Part shown: in pieces, positions 55,586-64,000 of the stretch | Layout: each line of letters starts with the position of its first letter | Position numbering within the stretch: position 1 is the first letter of the stretch | Origin: Clytia hemisphaerica | Lineage: Eukaryota > Cnidaria > Hydrozoa > Leptothecata > Clytiidae | Direction of reading: 5' to 3' | Length of the DNA: 64,000 bases | NCBI GenBank assembly: GCA_902728285.1 | Contig: CACVBU010000598.1 | Location: 1,193,407-1,257,406, forward strand | Notes under the pieces: generated by a model | The model's input: only the letters and a program-made list of their open reading frames with translations | Databases searched by the model: none | What the model was told of the DNA's origin: nothing | Made by a program: the position numbers and the translations under genes

Positions 55586-56332
55586 ATCTGAATCGGGTGG
55601 TGGAGCTTCTGCGTTTTAACACCCTTCACCATGACACCCACCACACGCAGCATCACAATAAAGCCCATTGCGACATAAGTTTGAGCTGCATGGTCGCCGG
55701 GAACTTGTTTTGCAATTGCATCGTACTACTTTAAGAAGCCACTCTGATGCATAGGATAGTCCTCTTTCCACAATCAACACATCTGCATCACCGTCAATTT
55801 AGTCTGTCAGGAATCCTTGCTTCTTGAACGCAGACGAAAGCATTTTGATCAACTGAACTTTGTTGGATGGGTTAGGTAAGAACAATTCTCTGTTGGTAGT
55901 CACTTTACGATCTAGTGAGATGGTAACAGAAGCTGATGTTTTCCCCGATCGCCGATCGTGTTCTTGTCCTTTTGTTGACATTTCATCCTCGTATCTATCG
56001 AAAACAATGACGACAGTAGAGTAACATTTGAAATTGTTCTTGAGGAAGTTGACATCGTCGTCGATCACCGCTGAATATGTTGTTTTCGGCCACGAGTTTT
56101 TGAGTAGCAATGAACCGCCATCAACGATGCATACATCGTGAGATTTTAATTGACATGTGTTTCTTTTGTTGATGAAGTGGTTACGAAGGTTTGACTTTTG
56201 AGCTTTTTGCATCATTCCAAGCTTGAGTAATGATTTAGACTCGGGGGTTAGAAACAATAAGCTCACCGGTTTCGTGAGCTGAGAACCAGTCGCTCTGTCT
56301 CCGATATACCACGTTGGCATCGTTGGATTCAT
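55586..56332 (-). pseudogene. Broken multicopy-family gene: VDGGSLL region and CxC-type cysteine tail
   Basis: The frame encodes DVCIVDGGSLLLKNSWP, then TVVIVFDRYEDEMSTKGQEH with a following double arginine, NRELFLPNPSNKVQLIKMLS and, across an in-frame TAA at 55799-55801, DGDADVLIVERGLSY. The pattern of an acidic VDGG segment, FDxY...STKxxEHxRR and GDADxLIV matches, from memory, a large uncharacterised animal family that is often multicopy; its acidic residues suggest a nuclease-like fold, which is inference. Further on, after a frame change, a cysteine-rich tail of CNCK, CSSNLCRNGLYCDAACGGC type is visible near 55620-55720, also characteristic of that family. With the in-frame stop and frame changes it is probably non-functional. 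Confidence 0.55.
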
Positions 56333-57270
56333 CAGGCGGTAACCTCCACAGCGTCTTCTGTTTCGCCCCCTTGCCGCGACAGACTATGGAGGCGGAGGGC
56401 ACCTCCCATGAGGTATCCAACGTGGTGACTGACTTCTTCTTCGTTTGCAACGTCCCTCTTGGTCCAAATAAACCGACTTGCATTCTCAACAGTTTCCTCG
56501 ATCTGCTCAACCATTTTCTTTCTTTCAGTACGATTAAAACCAAGATGCTTTAGTTCTGAGACCAACAAAACCTCTGAATCCGACTTCAACGGGTAGACAA
56601 GTGACAGTCCAACCGTGAATCTTGCAATCGTTCACCAAATGATCGTAGCGATCCTCTCGACTGGGAGATTGTACTCTTCGCCTGCAAGATCAGCCACTAT
56701 TGTCCATAACCCAACCCAATCAGGATCGTTGATTGTCTTTTCTCGAGACGCTTTGAATGGTTCTCCTTCCCTATGGAAAGGTATAGGTAAACGTACATCT
56801 CTGACCTTTGGTTTCTTGCCATCGTTTATCTCCCTAATCTTCTTTCTGACAACATCAGCAATAACTTTCCAAGACGTGCATTGACCTTGCTGCGAGCACT
56901 GAACTAGCTGGTGATGCCTCTTTCTTTCTACATCCTTCTTTCCAATTCCGACAATCTCCTTCCTTCTTTCCTTCCGGCTCATGCATGAGAAAGGTTTAAA
57001 GATTGCATTTCCGAGTCCTTGTCGAGAGGCTTGCACCGAAGCAACAATATCCTTGTGCTTCAGGTCAGCAACAGTGAGATCCGTCTCTTCCTCTGCCCTC
57101 CAATTCCTTCCGGTTCTGATATCTGGAGGAGAGAAACGGATAGAGTCGTCAGTTGTCTCACGAAACGTTAGCACGTGCCTTATCTTTCCAAATTTGTAAA
57201 GGTCAACGATTGATGGAAAGGGTAGCTGAAGGGGACACTTGTTTTTGTAGATACCAGCCGTGACGAACAT
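56333..57270 (-). pseudogene. Broken mobile-element-type ORF with VEVG-RGF motif
   Basis: An open frame from ATG at 57270 runs 212 codons to 56632. It contains basic, helical sequence (MSRKERRKEIVGIGKKDVER) and SREKTINDPDWVGLWTIVAD near its end. A frame change near 56635 leads to HLVNDCKIHGWTVTCLPVEV, then FRGFVG, and on to HLGFNRTERKKMVEQIEETV followed by FIWTKRD, ending near 56332. Sequences of the type (I/V)EVG-RGF followed by an EA.E+AS..IW.+R helix occur, as I recall, in ORFs of multicopy elements in cnidarian and other animal genomes, often at the C-terminal side of reverse-transcriptase-like proteins; I see no RT motifs here. It stands immediately upstream of, and in the same direction as, the pseudogene at 55586-56332. 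Confidence 0.45.
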
Positions 57271-57448
57271 CTTAGGGAGACCCAGTCAGTTCCTTATCTT
57301 CAGGGACATTTTCTGTTGAATAATATTCACCCTTGAAACAGCAACTTTGTAGAAATTTTAACAAACATCCTCAGTGAAGTTACCAACACTGGGCGAAATA
57401 ATGTCTTTCAAATCGTCGGAAAGATGTAGGAAGGTCACATTTCCACAC
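57271..57448. other. Flank of the broken gene cluster
   Basis: Possible 5' end of the element at 55586-57270 on the minus strand. Nothing further recognised. Confidence 0.25.
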
Positions 57449-57836
57449 CTTTCGACAGAGTTGAAAGTTGGTCTTTCAACAAAAATTGGAAAGATGTGCA
57501 CCTTACCTTTCAACATCTTTCGACCAGATCATCTTCCCATCTTTCCAAAAAAGTTGAAAGACGACCTTCTCGAACTTTCAAACAGGCTGGGAAAATGAAA
57601 TTCCCAACTTCCTAATATGTTGAAATTTCATATTCTGACATCTTTCGACAGGTTTTAAAGTTGGTCTTTCAACAAGGATTGGGAAGTTGTGCACCTTACC
57701 TTCCAACATCTTTCGACCAGATCGTCTTCCCAACTTTCCAAAAAAGTTGAAAGACCACATTCTCAAACTTTCCAACAGGCTTGAAAAATTAAATTCCTAA
57801 CTTCCTAATATGTTGAAATTTCATATTCCGAAACTT
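57449..57836 (+). repeat. Two-copy tandem duplication (~194 bp)
   Basis: Units start TTTCGACAG and share GTTGGTCTTTCAACAA, TGTGCACCTTACCTTTCAAC (first) or TTCCAAC (second), ATCTTTCGACCAGATC, AAAAAAGTTGAAAGACGACC-type sequence and AACTTCCTAATATGTTGAAA. Within each unit TTGAAAG and CTTTCAA phrases alternate, giving several small inverted repeats. Confidence 0.8.
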
Positions 57837-59690
57837 TCTAAATACTTTGGAAGATGATTTTTGCTTTTTTCGAAATCTTTCATTAACAAGTCTTCAAAAG
57901 TAAATGAGAGATCTTTTAAATAATTTGTGTTTATGTGCGGATAAATTTTTTCTGTGACACTAAAACGAACAATTTATATATTTACAAAGCATAGAAAACA
58001 GAAAATATGAAACAAAATAGTACGGTAGTGATGACTTTTTGCTAAAAAATTAAGTAGTCTAAATAAAATAATTCTGAATGACAAATTACACGTTTTGTAT
58101 AAGAACAATTTTATTAGAACACGAGGCTGAAATTTGGCCAAAACCTAAAAACAATTAAGAACAATCTGAGCCTCAGCTTTCAGAAATTATTAAAACACTA
58201 ATTTCGACAGATTTTAACTGATTCTTAAGTAAAGAAACTAAGCGGCTAAGAACATCATAAGAAGAAGCCTGAAGATTTAGAAAAATTAAGAACAGCCCAG
58301 CCTGAGCAAGAATTTACTGGTTCTTATAAAAAATGCGTGTAATTTCTATAATCTAATCTCATTTTCAATAATATAATAACTAATCTAAATTATAAGTTTT
58401 TAGAATCTTAGTCCCTATCAAGGAATAGATTGGCCATAGGGCTTCAAAGGACATTAAAGGATACATTGAAATTTCTATTCCCGTAAGTGCGAAATCCTCG
58501 TTAAATACTTTGGGAATGCTTTCTACAATGGAGATCAATTCTACTAAATTATAGACATTTTTATAAGCATACTGCTAACAAGCATATCCAGACTGATCTC
58601 TTGGAAAAATTAAACATTGCCTATAAAGCATATGCTGAGCCTCAGTTAACAAAGTTTCAAATAATTTAATCTCCTAAATCACAAAAAAAAACAAGCATAA
58701 TGTGTAAATTGCACTATTTAAAATACCCTTATACATAAGTATAAAAAATTGTGTGATCCCTTTGCGAGTTTGAGAGAGAGAGCAAACTTTCAATGTTTGG
58801 GAAACTGGAATTGATTACTCACATCGTCGTCAAAAAGGTTCAACTTATATACCGGGTGTTTCAAAACTATTTGTAATATTTTTTTGATAAGTAAAACAAG
58901 ACTCTCGAATCCGAGTGGTAAGTCAAAATTCCTAGAAAAAAGTCAAAAAGTTTCTTGAATGGGCGGATGGTGGAACAAATTATGGGCGGTGGGGTTTTAG
59001 GGAAGATTTGGGTGCCTGAGGGTATTAGCCGGTATTATAAATATAAAAACTAATGAAGTAAAAAATATGAAAAATATAAAAATACTGTATAATAAATTAA
59101 AAAATTATGCAAATCACTCTAAAAAGATGACACTATGAATAATGAAAGCTACTAGTATGCTAAATAAACTCTTTTGTGCTCAATTATAGGGGAGGGTAGA
59201 AAAACCATAAAGTACAAGTCATTATTAAAAACTGATATTAAGATGATTTTCCCAAAATGCCCTAGTCTGAATAAACGTCCCACCTACTTTGTAATGTAAA
59301 AAAAAAATTGTGGACTCCGACATTTTGACAAAATGAATTTCAGGGGTAAACCAAAAGTCTCTCCATTTTCTCAATTAAACATATTCAGGGATATTTTTGA
59401 ATGCTTTTGAAGAATATTTTCAAACCTTAAACACATTATCCAACGAAAAATTTACACAGTAAAAGAAGCATAAATCTGAACCAGACCGAAAATTTTTAAA
59501 CTCCACCTTGTTATTCAGACCCCCACTTTTATTAGATTTTGCAATATTTTATCATAATTTATAATATACTTGGGACCTAGAGTAGTCGAAAATGAAGGTT
59601 TTTAAGCCCTTTTCAGAAAAAATTCATAAAATGGGAGGGGGTCTTATAAAATTATATTACGGTGATATTTTCCAAAAATATGACCCACAA
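57837..59690. other. No gene seen
   Basis: A+T-rich spacer. TATAAGAACAATTTT followed by AAATTTGGCCAAAAC near 58098-58145 is shared with 15030-15080, a trace of a dispersed repeat. No open frame of note. Confidence 0.3.
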
Positions 59691-59762
59691 TCTCACTCCA
59701 GTCCTCAGTTTAGTTGTTCACTTATTAGACTGAGGTTATTGTGCTATACAACACGTGATGGT
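59691..59762 (+). ncRNA. Conserved hairpin element, copy 2
   Basis: CTCAGTTT and AGACTGAG flank a 16-base loop; compare 12971-13060. The pairing is kept with one G-T pair. The downstream context (GTGATGGTACAGTA) resembles the first copy only loosely, and lacks its strong donor. Confidence 0.3.
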
Positions 59763-62058
59763 ACAGTATTGTCAATCCCTTGAAGATGGTACAGATTGAC
59801 TCTTACAATTAAGCATTAAAGAGTACAAGAATACCTTCTATCATTCAGCAACCAATTATTGCAATTAAAATATTACCAAGTTATTATTTTCGAAAATGAA
59901 ACGAACTACTCGAACTACCACATGAAGCATATAAATATCTTGATTGCATGGCAGCAACATACATTTTTGTTTTGCAGCATCGTTTTTCAAGTGCATTTCA
60001 AAATCAGCCAGTAACTGTCCTTACGTCATGACCCTAATAAAAAAAATAGAAATTGAATCAGTATTGAAATCCAGGCATACCAAACAGTGTATAACTAAAA
60101 GAGGTTTGTAAATTGTTGATAAGTTATATTTACAGCTTTCAGTAGACTATAGTAGAAAGACCCTTTAGTAAGACAAATTATTCAGATTGTTTCTATTTCT
60201 AAAGAGTTCTAAAAAGGTTACAAAAACCTATTTTCAAAAATATTTTGAACTTAGGCAAGACTTTGGTACTGTAACAAAATTTTAGCTTCTTTTGATGTAC
60301 AATGGAATAGTATCATCAATAGTCTTGTATTACTGGATTGTATTACACAAAAATACTTACCGTGTTGTATTTTGTTCCTTGTTCAATGGATAAAATGAAT
60401 CTATTTTCAATGAAATCCCCAAAACTTCAATGGCTCAATGTCAACACACATTCAATGTATCCTATAAACATGAAAGTTTTATGAAAATTTGACACACTGT
60501 AAGCTTGCCACCTCAGAGTTTAAAAAGTAATTTCCTTGTTCTACACATTTTTTATAAGCAATCAGGCTGCTAGGCTTGAGGCCTCAAATTTGTCATTTTT
60601 CCCACTATCTCGAAAGTGACAGCTTGTTTTAGATGATCTAACCATGGCAAACTATAGCCCTTTGACCCAATACACATAAATATGGTATAATATTAGGGGT
60701 ATTCAAAGCAATTTTTTCAGAAAATGGACCAGAATGCTAAGGTAACCTAGGCCTGACCAGACAAAAATTGGAGTTGCTTATTAAAAAATGTGTATTTAAT
60801 CATGTCATCTTTTTCAGTTCCATAGAAAAAACAAAAACGTCAACATTTCTTTGTTTTTAGACTAAAAAACTATGTCTAAAAGGCCTACCTTCAGCTATGT
60901 TATCATTTGATATTCCACGTTGAGTTTAATTAACATCATTTTTTACTTCAACATGTTATGACAAAATCTTCATTAATTCTAACAGGGAAGTCAGAATAAG
61001 AATTTTCCAAAATAAAATGATCTGACAGCTTGCATTCCAACCAACCAACTTTGATTTTATCTCCTGAAAATGGAAAGACAACTAGTTAAAACAATTTAAG
61101 TGACCGGCTTTGGTCCAGGGGGATCAAGCAGTTAGTACAAGACATCATATCAGTTGGTACCTGGTGGTGTGTTATGTGAATTTGATTTCCTTAAAAATCT
61201 TAAAATCGGTTTGCGGGTTGTCAGAGAATTTATTATCTAAAATATTTCCTAAAATGTTGTAATCTCCTATTGAAAGATGAAAAATTCAAGGTTCTAAAGG
61301 GACCAGATATTATTTTATCTGATTATATTCTTTTTATCTGTCACTGTATCAATCGAAAACCTACTTTCAAGGGTAGTACTAAGTGTATACCGTGATTGGT
61401 CGCGCGCATATACCGAGCAGGAATATGTATATAGTTTTCATTTTAGTTTGTATCTTTGAAAGACCACGTCGGATTTAGGCAGGGTTGTCGGATTTAGGAC
61501 CACTCACGGTATGTGTGATGATGTTGCCAGCTTCTTACGAAAAGATTTTAAAATGACATGTCTTGTACTAGCTGCTTACTTGGTTGATTATCAAGAAGAA
61601 TTCCTATATAACATACACATTATAATAGATAAAAATTGGTATTAAAACGTCCTTGGTGGAAAACTTTTGAAAAGGAGGCTTTCACCTAGGGGGTGGGGCA
61701 CTGATCTAGACAGCCGACAGGGATGTGCGGTTGGAGTTTGAAAAGTGGACCCTATGTCAGATATGAATTTTCGGCAAAATTGGGACTCTGTCAGAACGAA
61801 AAATTGAAAATTTTTCCCATTTTCACCCTGAAAAGTGGCAAAAATTAATAAAAGTTAGATGAAAAATTAAAAGATTTTCTGATTTCCACCCTGAGATTGT
61901 CCAAAATAATCAAAAATCTAAATTTTTGGGACCTGTCATATACCGTGAGATTGGATGGGCAACTTGCATCAGTGGAGGCTAACATGCAGAGCTCTCGAAT
62001 GATTGACCTGGCTGGTTGTTCATTAAAATACAACATTAAATCAAAACAAAAAGGGTAT
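59763..62058. other. No gene seen
   Basis: Over 2 kb of A+T-rich sequence without frames above about 60 codons on either strand until 61850. No internal repeat was noticed. Confidence 0.3.
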
Positions 62059-63075
62059 AGACAAACGCTGAACGGCGGAACGACGGAATGCCGGAACCGG
62101 AATAGCTGTTCCGGCGGAATAGCTATTCCGCGGATAAGATTTTTTTTTTATATTTTGTATTCCGCGGAATATGATTATATATTTTTTTTCATCTGGGCCA
62201 AGTCAAGCTAACGAAGGTATGACATCGCTGAAATTTTCATTAGAGCACAGCTAGATGTTGGTCCAGTGGTTAAATCGTTTGTATCACGCACTAGGGATCC
62301 CCGACGACGAAGCGGGTCAAAGTCACCTTAAAATTTTTATCCAGGTTTTGATGTTTCATGTTTTTTGGGTGCAGATTCTGAAAAAATAGGTCTGAAGTCC
62401 TGAAAAGTTGACGGATGGGCGCTAAGAGACCGTAAAGGACCCGTACGGGACGGTGAATAACCCATTCCCCTAGCGCCGGACTGGGTTGGTCTCACGACTT
62501 GAAACTTTCTGGAGACGTCAAGCATATCGAAGGGGGGGGGAGCATGCCAAATTTCATCACTCCACTGTTACCGGACGCCGGGCTACGGGCGCGCGCAAGG
62601 TACGCTGCAGGACGTCCCCGTACGGACGATTGCCGGGTCGTACGGCGTTTTTAAGCCGGTCAAATTTTCCGTGAGGTATAATTAATCTAGTTCTATCTTA
62701 TTTATATCTAGGGAAACACTCAAACATAAATCCCAAACAACACCCCGGGAAAGGTGTATTAGAATGACTTCACAAGCGAGTGCACGAGTGCAGTTCCTTA
62801 TATACGAAAAACAGCCATGAGGTAGCCAATTGCTGATTATAGGTGATTATGGTGTATGGGTGGTAATGGGTGATTATGGATGTATGTACATAGATATACC
62901 CTCAGGGTGATAAAAGAGAAAGATGATTATTATAATAAAAATCATATTCCGCGGACTAGCTAATACAAAAAATAAAAAAAATTAAAAAATCATATTCCCG
63001 CGGATAAGCTATTCCGCCGGAACACCTATTCCGGTTCCGGCATTCCGGCATTCCGCCGTTCTGCGTTTTTTGTCT
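62059..63075. mobile_element. ~1-kb inverted-repeat element, CCGGAATAGC-rich ends
   Basis: The left end AGACAAACGCTGAACGGCGG continues with GGAATGCCGGAACCGGAATA and GCTATTCCGCGGATAAG; the right end is its complement (CCGCGGATAAGCTATTCCGC, CACCTATTCCGGTTCCGGCA, CGTTCTGCG-type, TTTTGTCT). The arms are about 110-120 bp. Within each arm, TTCCG and CGGAA blocks add nested small palindromes. The centre is less A+T-rich than the surroundings and holds the SINE-like segment at 62240-62330. No target duplication was certain. Confidence 0.7.
62240..62330 (+). mobile_element. Possible tRNA-derived SINE head
   Basis: TGGTCCAGTGG at 62259-62269 is an exact fit to the RNA polymerase III A box (TRGYNNAGTGG). 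About 45 bases downstream, GGGTCAAAGTCA is an imperfect B box (GGTTCRANNCC). The spacing matches a tRNA gene, but the acceptor and T stems do not pair well, so a SINE head is more likely than a working tRNA. The following 300 bp, richer in GC, could be the SINE body. Confidence 0.35.
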
Positions 63076-64000
63076 CCACCAAACAAAAATGGTAGAGTAC
63101 AACTACTAGCAGAGCTGTGTAGTTCATTTGTTTTGAAATTTTTCTGATAATTGGCCAGCCGTCTGATGGCTATGGAGCCTAAAAATGGACCCTGTTCCAG
63201 ACCAGCAGCGAACATACCCATTTTGCCTAAGTGCCTTCCCCTGGAGGCTAATACCCAGACAGTATAGACCTAACTCTTCATACAAAAATTACGGGAAACG
63301 CGTGTTTGGACTTTGTACCCTATGCTGCACTCAAGCACTTGGCCAAAATCCCGCAAAGGCAGGACAAAAATCAGTTTTTTGAAGTTTGCAAAAAAACGCC
63401 ACATAGAAGATCTTTCAAATTCAGTATGTGAATAGAGCAGTAAAAATACAACTTTTCTATTTTTCCTTTTTTTTGCAAAAGTTCTAGGAATGAAAATAAA
63501 GGGATAATGATAATTGAATACTATCCATTGATGATCCGCGGCACTATCGTAAAGCTAGAATCGCTTCGCGTACTCTTCGCTTGAGAAATGATTGACAGAT
63601 TGAAGTTTTCACCCCGCGGTGCGCGCCGCGCGGGAGCTCGGGCGCTTCTGCGAGAGTTCTCGGCTCAATCCTCGGACCGCGCTAAAATGGTAGACTGAGC
63701 TGTGATAGATCATTTCGATGGAAGTTGTTGGAATGTTTACAAGGCTCTTGACAGAAAATCGTTTGTTTTATTGTCAATGATGACAGTGCGGTTATTAATT
63801 TTTGTGATCTGACAAATTGATGTTTGTAAGTGCACTTTATAGTTTTGATTCCCATTGAAGAATCATATTCTGGTTTTCATGTTATTAGATGGTGTTTTAG
63901 AGCTTTAGGTCTACACTGCCAGAATTTTCTCAAAAGTAAATTGTTGTGGGAAATCCACATCGTCCACTGGGGGTTAACAGACTATAACTGGAACTGCCCA
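63076..64000. other. No gene seen; short inverted match to 41320-41348
   Basis: 63427-63454 (TGAATAGAGCAGTAAAAATA, then CAACTTTT) is the complement of the sequence just outside the left end of the 9.2-kb inverted-array element. A GC-rich patch (CCGCGGTGCGCGCCGCGCGG) lies at 63613-63632. No gene is supported to the window end. Confidence 0.4.

Noticed and set aside
62240..62330. Functional tRNA gene
   Set aside because: The A box is exact but the B box is imperfect and I could not form convincing acceptor, anticodon and T stems; kept only as a SINE-head candidate.

Overview
This is A+T-rich, intron-bearing metazoan DNA, dense in transposons. PAN/apple and MACPF exons, short introns (52 nt is the best example), two kinds of non-LTR retrotransposon and many MITEs with TA or TTAA target duplications point to an invertebrate. 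An early-branching animal such as a cnidarian or sponge is my guess, but nothing seen here fixes the species. Host-like coding sequence is a small part of the window.

Layout. At 1-2.7 kb on the minus strand are a partial exon for a probably secreted orphan protein and an upstream exon with two PAN/apple domains; their splice phases would allow them to be one gene. At 4.8-12.2 kb lies a decayed plus-strand LINE (gag-like ORF1 with zinc knuckles; ORF2 with endonuclease and reverse transcriptase) broken by three separate TA-flanked inverted-repeat elements. At 13-14.8 kb are two further inverted-repeat blocks. At 15.2-16.6 kb on the minus strand is a well preserved MACPF exon with an N-terminal membrane anchor, a TATA box and a clean splice donor. 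At 18-21 kb are MITEs and a minisatellite.

At 20.9-27.5 kb one dispersed repeat (R) is split by a 4.5-kb insertion and by a 915-bp TTAA-flanked element. The 4.5-kb insertion holds a 1.4-1.55 kb near-duplication joined at a single N, probably an assembly scar. At 27.5-31.3 kb is a second LINE on the minus strand (CR1/L2-like, ATTG-type microsatellite tail) interrupted by an 886-bp TTAA-flanked element. At 31.3-41.3 kb are dispersed repeats, an inverted R copy and hairpins.

The most unusual object is at about 41.35-50.54 kb: two inverted arms of about 3 and 4 kb, each a ~200-bp terminal segment plus a tandem array of 176-186-bp units (about 17 left, 22 right), enclose a 2-kb centre. The centre contains a plus-strand multi-exon gene of unrecognised function, with compatible splice phases over its last three exons and a poly(A) signal. 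Nearly every array unit carries GGGAAATTCCC, a match to the NF-kB consensus.

From 51 to 64 kb there are a two-exon cysteine-rich gene (minus), a 365-bp MITE, a broken mobile-element-like gene cluster at 55.6-57.3 kb (minus), a two-copy tandem duplication, a long stretch with nothing recognisable, and a 1-kb inverted-repeat element holding a possible tRNA-derived SINE head. The host-like genes do not form an obvious pathway together; PAN and MACPF proteins both act outside the cell or at membranes, but their proximity here may be chance.
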